NCBI RefSeq assembly: GCF_019175385.1
Contig: NC_083338.1
Location: 64,574,884 to 64,638,883 of the forward strand
Direction: 5' to 3'
Length of the DNA stretch: 64,000 nucleotides
DNA from: Lycium barbarum
Taxonomy: Eukaryota > Streptophyta > Magnoliopsida > Solanales > Solanaceae
Numbering within the stretch: the stretch's first letter is position 1; each line of letters starts with the position of its first letter. Under the pieces are notes generated by a model that was given only the letters and a program-made list of their open reading frames with translations, was not told the DNA's origin and made no database searches. This document shows positions 11,587-24,046 of this stretch, piece by piece. The translations under genes were made by a program, and so were the position numbers.

Positions 11587-14357
11587 TTTCATACCCTAAT
11601 CTTACTAGGGTGTAATGGGCACCCGACCACATATTCGGAGCCGAGCGAACCCGCTGACTCTTATTACACACATAGTCGCTTGGACTCCTACTCAAATAAA
11701 ATGAAATACATAGTAAGACTTTCAGAACCATTCTTTTCATCGTGCTCAAGTCAAATAAAATCTATCATCACATGAAACTTGTAACATGAAACATAATGAC
11801 AAATCGGCTGGTGGAGCCGCTTACAATACTTACATTCTATACCCACGACTCTATCTGCAAAGTCTCTAACATGAATCAGAAATCATAACACATATACTCT
11901 GACTCGGCAATACTCCGGAAGGAAGTGGAGCTCGCCAATCCCGCTGGAACACATTCTAGCAAGGTCTTTTACTCATCTGGGTATACCTGCGTGGCATGAA
12001 ACGCAACCCCCGAAGAAAGGGGGTCAGTACGGAATATGTACTGAGTATGTAAAGCATGAAATACAGTAAAGCGGATCACAACTGAAACAGAGATTTACCA
12101 AAAACAAATATGACTTTTAAAACATCATTGCACTTGCCTTTTGAACTGAAAACCATGTATGTCATCATCATATATCATATATACGTATAACGTGCCCCGA
12201 CCCTCTAGTGAGGAACGCGGTAAATAAATGCATGCATGTCATTACCATATATCATATATACATAACGTGTCCCGGCCCTCAAGTGCGGGTCTCGGTGAAT
12301 AGAATCATCATATGCCGTCCTGGCCGCCATCCCCGTATTATCATATCATCATATACATATACATATAACGTGTCCCGGCCCGCAAGTGAGGGAATCGGTG
12401 AACAATGCAGTGGAATACGCACGAGAACATGTCCTGACCCGGGACTTAGTGAAAGACATATTGAGGCGTGCACGAGCAGAGTAATGAGAAACTATATGCA
12501 TATAAAACAAATTTTAAGACTCGAGGGATAAGTACATAAGTCAACACTTGAGGATCATAAACACGTTTCAAGTCAATCTGAGTTAGTATGAGAAAGTTAT
12601 GAACATTTTAGTACAGAAACCTCTACGAACGTTTCAGAAACTATCTTTGGAAAATCAAAGTAATAGTCTTATCAATACCTTCCGAATATCGCGATGGATC
12701 AAATCAAAATACATGTTTTGGAACCACACACATGTATCAAGACATAGCAAAACAGTTTTCGGAAGTCAAGAACATTAGCCATCCTAGTGGCTCTAAGAAT
12801 AGGAGTTTCTTTGAAATCATACATATACATTGTCTGTTCGTTTCACAAGGATCATGCCAAAAGAAAGAAAGGGTAAGCCTTACATACCTGCTCCACGTCC
12901 TATTAGCTACGCTTAATTGTCCAAGCTCGCTATCGCTAGTCTACATTCAAGAAGATTTACACAATCATTAAACACATCGTCACACACTTGTCTTAGTCTT
13001 TCAAATAAATTCATTCAAAGTCTGCCGAAATTTCGGCAGCATTTCCCTGTAAATACAACCATCCCTGAGAATCCAACTCGGCCAAATTATCAACAACAAT
13101 CCGAGAATTCAACTCGGCCAAATTATCAACAACAATACCAACAATCATATTTCCAACTTCAACAATCAATTCAAAATGCATTCTAACACTAGCAATCCCT
13201 TCTACAAAATTCGACGACATTTCATTTATATTCTATTCAATCATATATAATCAAGCCAACATCAATGATCTCACATTCAAGTGTTAATCTGAAATCATTC
13301 CAACATGATTCAAGAACACTTCAAACAATTCACACAATATTCAAAACAACCCAACCAACATACCACTTCACCCGAACCATCCAAATTCAACAAGAACAAT
13401 AACAACACATTTCCTTTCTTCCAAATTCATAAACTACACCAACAATCTATACATTAACAACTTCATTCTCATAATTAAAAGAAACCATACTAATGTCACA
13501 TTAACGTCTTCAACAATCCCACAACAATTACAAATTCATTTCAAGCCATCAAATCTTCATTTTTTTATTATGGAATCCACAACAACAACAATCAAAATAC
13601 TAAATAAAATCAATTCATCACATCCTACCAACATCACTCTTATTCGGCCACACCATACACATACATATTTCATGAATTTCATCCATTTCTACATACTACA
13701 ACATTCACAAATCATCCATAACACATGAGAGAAGATTAAACCTTACCTTTTATTCTTTGACTTCTCCACTCGGCTAGGGCTTATGAGTTGCCCAAATGAA
13801 TGCTTTGCTTTCTCCAACAACTCCCCCATGTTAACAAGGTCCTTCCAATTGGTTGGAATACTAGAAGAAAATAATTTTTTTTCTTGATCAACTTCCATGG
13901 CTCATGTTCAGCCAACCTTGGCCGAATGCCTTTATTTTTTCTTTCCTTCAAGTTTCTTGTGTTGGAATGAATAGTTTGTCTTGCTTTGTAAGCATTGGCC
14001 TATATTTATAATTAGCTCCAATAAATAACAAAGTGGACACATGCCCCTACTAGTGGCTTGAGGCAATTGGCCAAGCCTTGGGGTGGGACCCACACATACA
14101 CACACACCACACGGCCAAGGCCCTTCAAGAACTTTCTTGAGTTTTTTTGTTTTTTGTGAAATTCCCTTTTTTCCCCTAGCCTTCCTCAATATTACCATGA
14201 ACCAGTTTGCGAATTTCCCTTTTTACCCTTAGCCTTTCTCAATATCTCCATACTAATGAACAACTTGTATATTAAAATAACTTTGGAAAATAGTCTTACC
14301 CTTAACTTACCACGGCTACCTTGAAATATCCGAATGTACAAAATACGGGATATAACA
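11587..14357 (-). repeat. E2 5' LTR
   Basis: This is 2,771 bp. The outer base pairs are decayed at the primer side (TTTCATACCC for TGTCACACCC); the other end is intact GGATATAACA. Conserved landmarks are the hairpin at 12007-12023, the palindrome CTGCCGAAATTTCGGCAG (13022-13039) and a TATA-like box (14001-14010). The damaged CA terminus would block integration of new copies. Confidence 0.88.
14001..14010 (-). promoter_or_regulatory. TATA-like box in E2 5' LTR
   Basis: The minus strand reads TATAAATATA, followed within about 30 nt by GCTTACAAAGCAAGAC. It is the best candidate for the E2 promoter. No experimental start site can be inferred. Confidence 0.55.
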
Positions 14358-16751
14358 ATAAGTGTCCAAATTTATCTTGTAGCATTATCTTTATCCCAAC
14401 CTGTATCATCTGTTTCCTCTAATGAATTTACAATACACCATTTGTTCCTCAGTCCTACAGTCCTTGTCCTTTAAGGATTTCACTATTTCTGAGGTAAAGT
14501 CATATACACGCAATACTCATTTATGCCTTATGCTCTCTTGCCCTTGTCGTGTACCCAGTACCGAATTCTAACTTACTCAAAATCATATCGAGTTCATATT
14601 AATGACAATCTTATCTTATCACCTTGTCGTCCTACTACACCTTTAGGTTCATAGCTATATATTTTCCTTTTGTTCTATACTCGTACCCAATTAACCACGT
14701 CTATCTTAGGTGTTTCCTTTAGAACTCCTTTTGTTTCTCCAGTCTATGTCCATCTTTTATTCTGTGCACAAGGAATCTAACGCTACCCCTGTATCCTTCG
14801 GAAACCACTACTCCTGTATAATCCCTTTCTCTTTTTCAAAATGTATTATGTTCATCCCTATTTGTTCTTATCATCCCAGTCATTTTCTGGCACTCATTCT
14901 GCTTCGTTGCTCATCTCTTTATAGTTTAGTCCTTCAGTGTTCCGTCACTTATATTACTCGTGTCCTCGGCTATACATGTCATAACATATTACTGCACTAT
15001 TATCTCGCTCGCTTCCTTCTTATTTCCTTCTTTTAATTAACTCCTTCTTTTCTTGTGCTCGCTTTCATTTCCGTTATCGCATAATCTTTATTTCAAACTT
15101 TCCCTATAGAAGTTTACAAGTCTTTCTCATTCATTCTATACCTTACCTTTCCATTTCACATTTGCCTTTATACTTTAATCACATAGATCACGTCATATCT
15201 TTTAGTCACTTCCTCGCTAGGCTTTACTTATTTTCATAACAATCCTTATTATATTCACATTATATCCTGTTCGTAATAAATCCTATAGTGTAACACTTCT
15301 TAACCTTTTACCCCTTTCTGGTCAATCTTATCCTTAATACCTCACAAGCTGTCTTATCAATACGTTCATATTCGTCATAATTCTTCTTCCTCTGTACTCT
15401 TGCCTCAATCATACTATTACTCCTTTTAACTATAAACTCATCGTAATTTATCCGTACTTATTAGTTCACTCGATACCTCAATAAAACATTCTGTTAAGAC
15501 TTGCCACCTTTTTCTAAATCATCCCTTAGTGTCACATGCCCTTTCCAAATTATCCTAGCATTTCATCAACAACACATGAAACACATGATCTAAGACAGCC
15601 CACAAGTTTGAGTTTTCCTTCTACGAATACCATCTCCAATTAGTTGGACATAAAGATATGATGAAATGTTATCTCAAGAACACCAGAACACTCCAACTCC
15701 AAGATTACATCACCATGAAGCATCCTCCAAAGCCACCACAAGAAGAAGAACTAGAATCCGACAAGCACCACGGGACTTCTAATGCTTGATTCACATAGTT
15801 CACCTCCGGATTTGTTCTTGGGTCGTGAACGAACTATTTAGTTCATAAACTACTTGCGATATGCTTTGTACTCTTCAAATAAAAGTGAAACTTAATTGTG
15901 GGCGTTTTTGATCTTCAACATGAGCTTTTTCTAAGGTAAAATGTGGCTGGAAAGTATTCTGTTCCGTTCAAATGAATTCCAAACTTTGCTGCTCATATTT
16001 GCTTCTTCGGAATCAAATTTCCCAAATAATAATGGTGCCTCTTACGGATGACATGGAGGGTATCTCTTAAAGCTTTAATCCAACAGGATAAATTTACCAT
16101 ATCGATATCGATCTCATAATTACTATTATTATCAATTCAATCGTTAACTTTATTTCTCGAAGTCAGACGTACTTGCAACTTAGTCAAATCTTATCATTAC
16201 TGTTGACATAACCTTTCAAAACTTTTTACGAACTTATATCTCATTCTATTTTTATTTCTAGGAAAATTTTTGCAGAGTTTCCTCTGTATTTCTCACTATC
16301 CCAAAACCTGTACGCAGGAAATACCAACAATGCCTCACAGGGCCAACATATATACGTATATATCATATCATATCGTAGCCACACAGGGCTCCAAATTTCA
16401 AGTAAAGGTATAAAGATGTCGAAACTTACCTCATATATCACACCTCGAGACGTACCTGATCTTTTAATGATCTGTCCTGTTATACCTTCCTATCTACCTT
16501 CCCTTTCATTCTTCCACTTTACATTTCAATCATACTTCAATATTCTTACCTTATTCGACATGCATCTTTCGCACCGTTGCTTACCTGTGTACTTTGTAAC
16601 TTCCAATATCATCAGTCACTTTCTTTTGTCGATGCCATTCTTCAGCTGAAATCAAGGGTTAGTATAAGGAATTTCATTTCCTATGGTTGGGCTCTATCGC
16701 ACGATCTTAGATATGAAAGAAAGGTAACATCATAAATGTCCTGTAGCTTCC

Positions 16752-16787
16752 TGTTTATAGATGAGGTGCACAACACACTGATAAACA
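16752..16787 (-). other. E1 leader hairpin with palindromic loop GTGCAC
   Basis: In element sense the arms are TGTTTATCAGTGTG and CTCATCTATAAACA, with about three mismatches. The loop TTGTGCAC carries the palindrome GTGCAC. The loop is identical to that of the Gypsy element E8. Confidence 0.7.
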
Positions 16788-16830
16788 AGACTCTACTAGA
16801 CACGGTCTGTAGACACTCCGAGGACGAACT

Positions 16831-16842
16831 GCTCTGATACCA
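16831..16842 (-). other. E1 primer-binding site
   Basis: The plus strand GCTCTGATACCA is complementary to the initiator tRNA-Met type site TGGTATCAGAGC. It lies 4 bp before the LTR starting at 16847. Confidence 0.85.
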
Positions 16843-17049
16843 CTTTTGTCACGACCCAACCCTGTAGGCCGTGACTAGTGCCCGAGCTGGGCACTCGTAC
16901 GCATACCTGTTAGATATAGTCAACTGAATCTAAGAACAATATGAAAACTTGCAAAAGAATTCCAAAGGTTCATAACGTCATCATATATATATATATATCC
17001 GGATAACCTGTCTCCCGAGGAGTCACAACTAATCAAAACATAATATGGT

Positions 17050-17191
17050 ACGCAAGCCGACAAGGCTGCCACTACATATCAATACCATACGCAAGCCGAC
17101 AAGGCTGCCACTACATATCAATACCATACGCAAGCCGACAAGGCTGCCATTACATATCAATACCATACGCAAGCCAACAAGGTTGCCACAA
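17050..17191. repeat. 39-bp tandem repeat, about 3.6 copies
   Basis: Units start at 17050, 17089, 17128 and 17167 with the text ACGCAAGCCGACAAGGCTGC and few changes. The frame through it (17045-17464) is repetitive and not a gene. The core AAGCCGACAAGGCT also occurs once in the other LTRs of this type (for example 18766, 32677, 38187). Confidence 0.9.
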
Positions 17192-17340
17192 CAGACGAAC
17201 ATATCCATAGCACATCGTATAGACACAGCTGAACAAAACTTATATACAACCCACACATATGTCTACAGACCTCTAAGAGTATCAATAGTGAAATATGGCG
17301 GGACAGGGTCCCGCCGTACCCCCGAACAAAAAAATAAAAA

Positions 17341-17341
17341 A

Positions 17342-17406
<65 letters not shown>
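17341..17406. repeat. TA microsatellite
   Basis: A near-pure (TA)n run of about 65 bp lies inside the E1 LTR. Confidence 0.95.
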
Positions 17407-17407
<1 letters not shown>

Positions 17408-17471
17408 AAAGATCTGCACCAAAAGTCTAGGCTCTGGAATAATGGAGCTCTCCAAGACAGCTGAGTAGAAG

Positions 17472-18691
17472 TGTCACGACCCAGCTAGGGGGCCGCGACG
17501 AGGACCCGGTGCTACCCCACCCGGGTACCCCTTATCGTACATAAAATAACATCTAGGTGAACCATAAGTCAATTCGTGCTTTTTCTTTTATCGTTAATCC
17601 TATGGCTCCGAAGGAAATGGAGCTCCGCTATGTAACCTCTGAATAAGAAGCTATGGATCAAGTCTGTCTCCCTGTGCACCTGCGGGCATGACGCAGCGTC
17701 TACAAACAAACGGACGTCAGTACGAAAAATGTACTGAGTATGTAAAGCATGAGTAACATCAATAAATAAGCATCATGAACAACATATGAAATAGCATAGG
17801 AGGGGGGGGGGGGGGGGGGGAGAGACAATAATATCATCGTCATAGCGCTTACCTGCCTTTCGTGGGACTTTCCATTCCTCGTACGTATTTGTACACCTAC
17901 GTCATCATCTGTATTCCGTAATAGTACTCGTACCATGCTTGTGCTCATATTCATATACATGTCCTTATTCGCATTCATATACATAGTCTTTTCACATTCA
18001 TATTCATATTTATACATAGCCATACTCTTATATACATACATAGCGTGCCCGACCATAAGGTTCGGTGTTTCATACGGACATAGCCAACCAAGGCTTCAGG
18101 GTTATCCGTACCATCTGCAGAGGTGTGCGCGCGTTACGTAATCGTATACATACTTTATACATAGTCATATACATATATTATACCCGGCGTTATAAGCTCG
18201 GGGTATCATTATAGCCCTTCATAGGCACATATAAGTATAATAGCCCGTAGGCACCTTTGGCATCATTATTATTATTATCGTCATCACTATCATCATCATT
18301 ATTGCTACATCCATATCTTAGGCTTACTCGTCATATGAGGGGCGTAGTACAATCGTAGTACATGTTAAGGATCGTGAGCTTATGAGCTCGGAGTGTCAAT
18401 CACTTGAATACAACATACTCATATAGAGGAATTAGAAGTTTGGCCAAGAATCATGCCTTACGAAAGAAGGGTTAGCCTTACATACCTTTCCGTCGGACTA
18501 TTCTACACTTGCACGCTTCCTTCCAATGCTAGCGTCTATACCTTCATTAATATCATAACGATGGCCATTAGTCATTCACATTATCCACATTATCTAGATT
18601 CCTTAATTTGCCTCTAATTCACCCATATTCATGGTCATAACATCCAACTTTGTCCATTCGTCTAAAGTGTCTAGTTCATGATCTTAGTACC
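17472..18691 (-). repeat. E3: LTR fragment of the E7-like family, inserted in the E1 LTR
   Basis: This begins TGTCACGACCCAGCTAGGGG, the same end as E11 at 58665 and the complement of the E7 LTR end at 41249. The preceding 5 bp are AGAAG. It contains the paired motif GTCAGTACG...TGTACTGA (17714-17738) common to these LTRs and a run of 19 G. It is itself interrupted at 18692 and its other end is not seen. Confidence 0.65.
17802..17820 (+). repeat. Poly-G run of 19
   Basis: An uninterrupted G homopolymer lies within E3. It could form a G-quadruplex or be a length artefact of sequencing. Confidence 0.9.
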
Positions 18692-19648
18692 TGTCACGAC
18701 CCAACCCCGTAGGCCGTGACTAGTGCCCGATCTGGGCACTCAAACACATTCTAGTATATAGCAGAAGCCGACAAGGCTTTATTTCAAATTTAGATAATCT
18801 CCAGAAATATTTCAGCAGAGTTTCCTTTGTTTTACGGACTATCCCATATACCCTGCACGCAGAAAATACCAACAAAGGCTACACAGGGCCAACAAAGCAA
18901 CATTTAAATATATGCGGACCGGCCGCGGCGGCGAATGGAATCGCCCAAACACAACATAAGCACACAACTGTACAGAAAGACCCCAACCCACAACCATGTC
19001 CACAGACCTCTAAACAGACCGACAAAGTCATATGACGGGACAGGGCCCCGTCGTACCCATGAACGAGAATATACATATATAGAAGTGACAGACTATACCA
19101 AAAGATGGCTCTGAATAAAAGAGCGCTCCAAAAATAGCAGAATGAGATCCTAAGCAGACGGATCAGCAAACCTGTCGTCGGTACCTGCGCGACATGAAAA
19201 CGTAGCCCCCGAAGAAAGGGGGTCAGTACGAAATAGGTACTGAATATGTAAAGCCTGAATTACAGAAACAAACCCATAACTGGTGCAGAACATACAGATA
19301 GTAACTGGAAAATCCAAAGTATCAGATACATAATTCCAAAACATGCAGAGTGTGTACAGAACATATGTCGTATCAAATCCGGCCCCTGCCAAGGGACTCG
19401 GCAGACAGAACGTGGCCACCCTCCCGACGCTGGTGCCACAACACAGAAGAATCAGAATACGGCATAACCCCGTAGCATAGTATGTCATATCAAATGGCCA
19501 TAGCAAATCATATCAGAAGAAGCGGACATGGCACATCATACTCCACAAACCCATGTACGCAAATACCTGCCCCCTCACATCGAGGCACGGCGAACAATGC
19601 AGGGGATCACGCTTGACAATATATCCTGGCCCGGGCTCAGTGTGGGAA
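18692..19648 (-). repeat. E4: truncated LTR of the E8/E9/E12 family
   Basis: This starts TGTCACGACCCAACCCCGTA, is preceded by GTACC, and aligns with 32565-33550 and 38077-39065. Homology stops abruptly after CTCAGTGTGGGAA, where the sequence becomes E5 interior. The remaining two thirds of this LTR are missing, so 19648 is a rearrangement breakpoint. Confidence 0.85.
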
Positions 19649-19780
19649 TTCCTATCTTTTTTTTTCTAGTCTAGCCTGTCGCGTGCCACATGGCTTTTTA
19701 CATTCTCCAACCATTCCGTATACTCCAATTTCACTTAGGTTGTTCTAGTTTTCCATTTGTCTCTGATAGCTAAATCTTTG

Positions 19781-19896
19781 GAATTTCCTGCATACTTCCT
19801 AGGGGGTCACCCATCCTGAAATTGCTCCCACCTAAGCACGCTTAACCTCAAAACCTTGGTGGAATTTGGCGCCTTAACGCTGATATAATCACGTCC
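19781..19896 (-). pseudogene. 5S rRNA-derived block inside E5
   Basis: This is the second copy of the block seen in E2, more decayed in its first half but with box C AGGATGGGTGACC intact (19805-19817, reverse complement on plus) and GTTAAGCGTGCTTAGG of the box A region intact. The flanks on both sides also match E2, so the block was inherited with the element and not gained twice. Confidence 0.85.
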
Positions 19897-20305
19897 ACTT
19901 CCTCGTATGTCCTTTACTACGTAATCTGGAGCAAGTCAAGGTTTTATAGATTCTGAGACACATTCGTAACACGTCCTTTCTTGTGAAATTACTATTTTAC
20001 CCTCTTCGGTCTTCTATACCACCTTTACAAATTGTTATCATTCGAAATCTGTACGCAGCAAATATCAACAATACCTTACAGAGCATACGGCTATATATCA
20101 CATCCTAGCCGCCCAGAACTTTCTGTTTCAGGTAACAGAACGAATATCTCCAGACTTGCCCTTGTGACCTTTCCATACCATTTCCCATCTTCTTCCATAG
20201 TATGTAAGGCTTGCATACAAGGGATCTCATGTCCTATGACTTGGCTCTATTGCACGATCTATGACAGAAAGAAGGTCAACAATCCCTAGATACCCCGTAG
20301 CCTCC

Positions 20306-20341
20306 TGTTTATAAATGTGGCGCGCTACACACCTATAAACA
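20306..20341 (-). other. E5 leader hairpin with palindromic loop GCGCGC
   Basis: In element sense TGTTTATAGGTGTG pairs with CACATTTATAAACA over all 14 positions, two of them G-U. The loop is TAGCGCGC. This is the cleanest of the six hairpins. GCGCGC is also the loop palindrome of the dimer initiation site in some HIV-1 subtypes. Confidence 0.8.
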
Positions 20342-20386
20342 AGACTCTACCGGGCACGACTTTGCAGACAACCCTTAGACCGACCT

Positions 20387-20398
20387 GCTCTGATACCA
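20387..20398 (-). other. E5 primer-binding site
   Basis: The complement of TGGTATCAGAGC (initiator tRNA-Met type) lies 3 bp before the LTR that begins at 20402. Confidence 0.85.
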
Positions 20399-21176
20399 CT
20401 TTGTCACACCCCGACCTTACTAGGGTGTGATGGGCACCCGACCCTTACTTAGGGCCGAGCGAACCCTCAGACTCTTGCTGCACATAAAGTTACGTCAAAC
20501 TTTTAAATCAAATCAGATAAAATACATAGTAATTTTTTTTTTTCAAAAATGTTCTTTCTCGAAGCTTCCAAGCGAACAAATCTATAATCATACAAAATTC
20601 AATACATAACACAGACCGACATATCGGCTGACGGAGCCGCTTACAGACTGACATACTATACCCACGACGCTGTCTACAATGTCTCTAATACCATACAGAA
20701 ACCATAACACATATACCATACCCTGACTTGGCAGTCCTCCAGGAGCAAATGGAGTTCACCACCACTGCTGAAATATCTTTTATAGGGTCCTTATCTCGTC
20801 TGGGAGTACCTGCGCGGCATGAAACGCAGCCCCCAAGGAACAGGGGTCAGTACGGAATATGTACTGAGTATGTAAGGCATAGAATACAGAAAGCAGAACT
20901 ATAATCGAAACAAACAGCACCAAGAGTACGCATGTTATCCAGATTACCAAATTACTTGCTTCTCAGACACAGTTCATACAGATCAATACCGACCATACAG
21001 ACCGACACAGACCATACCGACCAATACAGATCCTACAGACCGTACAAATCATACAAAGCATAACAAAATCATACAGAGCATACAGAATGCCGACATACTT
21101 ACTTTCTAAACACAGATCGCACATACCGATACCAGATGTCAGAAGAAGTGTGGCACGTACAGAACGCACAGATAAG

Positions 21177-21440
21177 GTCATACGTCAGACGGAGTACAGA
21201 ACGTGCTGAATACTCAGATGATGTCATATATCGGACGGTACACAGAACGTACAGATTACTCAGATGATGTCATATATCGGACGGAATACAGAACGTACAG
21301 ATTACTCAGATGATGTCATATATCGGACGGAATACAGAACGTACAGATGATGTCATATATCAGACGGAATACAGAACGTACAGATGATGTCGTATATCGG
21401 ACGGAATGCAGAACATACAGAATACTCAGATGATGTCAGA
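21177..21440. repeat. 46/37-bp tandem repeat in the E5 LTR
   Basis: Units begin GTCATATATCGGACGGAATA or a near form and are 46 bp; two copies lack 9 bp between internal AGAT repeats, giving 37 bp. There are about six units in all. Confidence 0.85.
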
Positions 21441-22226
21441 ACATACAAAATACTCAGAATCGTATGTCACATATGCGTATAACAGAACCCGGCCCTGTGA
21501 TAAGGGACGCGGTAAACAGAATCGTCATATATCAAATTCATATATCATATATGCATATATCAGAACCCGACCCTCCAGTGAGGGGTGGGGTAACAGAGCC
21601 CGGCCCTCTAGTACGGGACGCGGTGAACAGACAGATCATATGCCATCCTGGCCACCACCCCATATCATCATATCATCAAACCATATAACAGAGCCCGGCC
21701 CGCCTATGAGGGACGCGGTGAACAATGCAGAGGAATGCGCACAATAACAGAACCTGGCCCGGGACGCAGTGAATCATATCGTAGCGGACACACGAGGACA
21801 TAACAGAACCTGGCCCGGGACGCAGTGAAGGATACATTGAGTCATGCACGAGCAGAGTCGTGAGAAACCACATGCATATGAATCAAGACTCGACAGACCA
21901 GTACACTTACCGATACCTGGGGGCTCGGAACAGATTTCAGGTCAATCCGACGTAGTATGAGAAAGTTACGTGCGTTCGAAGTACAGAACGCTTTATAAGC
22001 GTTTCAGAAGCCTTTTTCGGGGAATCAGAGTCATAGTCATATCAGGCACCTTCGGATGTCCTTACGAATCAGATCAAATAGAGATTTTGGAACCACACTT
22101 ACGTATAAGAAAATTATGGACGTCTTGATACAGAAACCTCTTCGAACATTTCAGAGCAATCCGAGATCGTACACGAAAGTTAGGGACGTTAAATCTTACA
22201 GAAGTTCTCGAACCAGAATAAACATA

Positions 22227-22640
22227 TCAGAACGCTCATATCAGAATACTGATTTCGGAATTCTCATATCAGGATACTCATATCAGAATGCTTATATCAA
22301 CAAACTTACATCGGAATACTTATATCAAAATACTCGTACCGAAATACTTATATCAAGGACTGACATCAAAATACTTATATCAAAATATTTATATCAAAAT
22401 ACTTACATCAGAATACTTATGTCAAAATGCGGATATCAGAATACTTGTACCAGAATACTTATATCAAAATACTCGTATCGAAATACTTATATCAAGGACT
22501 GACATCAAAATACTTATATCAAAATATTTATATCAAAATACTTACATCAGAATACTTATGTCAAAATGCGGATATCATAATACTTGTACCAGAATACTTA
22601 TATCAAAATACTTATATCAAATACTTATATCAGGGGATGA
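22227..22640. repeat. 13-bp minisatellite with 139-bp higher-order unit
   Basis: The motif AATACTTATATCA recurs many times with variants. A block starting ATATCAAAATACTCGTA at 22322 repeats at 22461, giving a 139-bp higher-order period, followed by a partial third unit. Several frames stay open only because of the repeat. Confidence 0.9.
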
Positions 22641-24036
22641 ACTAGGATCACAAACTCAGGTCAAGAAGTGAATTAGAATCATAATCAGACTCAGAATCAC
22701 AGAACAGAGTTACCCCAAGGTAGCATATCACATTATACCTTACTTGGCTCTAGGACATGCCAAAGAAAAAAAAGGGTAAGCCTTACATACCTGTGCTGCG
22801 ACCAACTAGTTACGCTTGTGCATCCAACTTGTTTGTCTACATGCAAGAAAGTTCATCCCTTCATTAGTTCCATTATCATATACTTGCTTTAACCTTTCAA
22901 ACACATTTACTTATATTCTGCCGCAATTTCGGCAGCATCTCCCCTGTAAACATACCAACCCCGAGAATATGGCTCGGCTCCAAATCAACAACAACAATTC
23001 GGGAATTTAACCCGGCCAAATCAACAACAATACTAACAATTATGCTAGCAATATTCCAACATTCAATTCAATTCAATTTAATTCACACCATATTCCAACA
23101 ACTTAATCAATATACTATTTCATCCGAAACCTTCAACTTCAATCCCCACCATACATTTACTTATCATTCGTATACCTTAACTTCGACGACACCCTTCATT
23201 CAATATCACATAATTCATAACGGCGACAACTAGAATATCAAATTACATCAATTCACCTTAACTTACCAAACAACACCATTCTCGACCACAATGACTCCTT
23301 ACATATTTTCATACAATTTCTTCCATCTCTACATGTTACAACAACAACATGCTACATAAAATTCATTCATTCATTTCCATATAACACAATTCACACACAC
23401 GGCCAACTTAGACCACACAACACACGACTTCCACCATATACATGTGTTCCATATTTCTCATCCATTTTGCATTATGGAATTCACAACACAACCATCAAAC
23501 TACTAAATAAAAATCATTTCATCTTTTCTATACAATCAACACCTCATTCGGCCAACACCACAACACACCCACTCCATGATTTTCATTCATTTTTTTATAC
23601 ATTACAACACTACATAATCATGTTGAATACACTTAATTCATTACTCCTACACATTTCACACAACACACGGCCCAACTTGTACATGCAATATTTCATGAAT
23701 TCCCATCACTTCTACATTCAATAACATGCATAAACCATTCATAACACATAAAAGAGAAGGTTAAACCTCACCTCCTTCTTCACCCTTTTTCCACTCGGCT
23801 TGCTTGCTAAAACGCAACAACGAGCGGTTCTCTTGTTCTAACAACTTCTCCACGTTGACGAGGACCTCTCAATCACTCTAAATGCAAGAAGAAAAAGATA
23901 TTTCTCCATCAACTTCCCATGGCTCATTTTTAAGAGCCATGGCCGAAACCCCCTCTCATCTCTTGCTTCTTTCTTTTGTTTTGTCTTTTTTTCTTTCTTC
24001 TCCAATTCTTAAATAAGGATGAACTAGTCATCTTTC

Positions 24037-24046
24037 CATATTTATA
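24037..24046 (-). promoter_or_regulatory. TATA-like box in E5 LTR
   Basis: The minus strand reads TATAAATATG, at a position comparable to the E2 boxes (roughly 0.3-0.5 kb into the LTR). Promoter function is inferred. Confidence 0.45.

Larger units (their letters stand above)
2341..14357 (-). mobile_element. E2: complete non-autonomous LTR retrotransposon
   Basis: Two LTRs (2341-7892, interrupted by a solo LTR, and 11587-14357) flank a 3.7-kb interior. The ends are TGTCA...TAACA on the plus strand. The 5-bp target duplication ATAAG is perfect (2336-2340 and 14358-14362). The primer-binding site (11572-11583) lies beside the right LTR and the polypurine tract (7893-7907) beside the left one, so the element reads on the minus strand. 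No gag or pol frame exists inside, hence it needed proteins in trans. It split the older element E1. Confidence 0.9.
14358..16846 (-). mobile_element. E1 internal region, proximal half, non-coding
   Basis: This continues the E1 interior after E2 (14358-14362 is the E2 target duplicate). No gag or pol frame was found; the longest frames (such as 14710-15036) show no domain. The stretch 15970-16100 aligns with 51020-51150 in E10, including GACATGGAGGGTATCTCTTA. At 15976-15994 it keeps a very degenerate form of the integrase remnant that is clear in E10. The leader hairpin and primer-binding site are at the right end. Confidence 0.7.
16847..17471 (-). repeat. E1 5' LTR, fragment
   Basis: This begins TGTCACGACCCAACCC directly after the primer-binding site and is interrupted at 17472 by another LTR. 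It contains a 39-bp tandem repeat and a TA microsatellite. The LTR end resembles that of E8/E9/E12, although the rest has diverged. The remainder of this LTR is not recognised in the window. Confidence 0.75.
19649..20401 (-). mobile_element. E5 internal region, truncated, with 5S-derived block
   Basis: This is the leader-proximal 0.75 kb of a minus-strand element whose 5' LTR is 20402-24553. It aligns with 10440-11586 of E2 throughout, including the 5S-derived block. It carries no coding sequence. The rest of the interior and the 3' LTR have been lost at the breakpoint near 19648. Confidence 0.8.

Noticed and set aside
17045..17464. 139-residue frame with repeated KPTRLPLHINTI
   Set aside because: It reads through the 39-bp tandem repeat and the TA microsatellite.
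22056..22502. 148-residue frame rich in Tyr, Ile and Asn
   Set aside because: It is open only because of the 13-bp tandem repeat; neighbouring frames are open as well.
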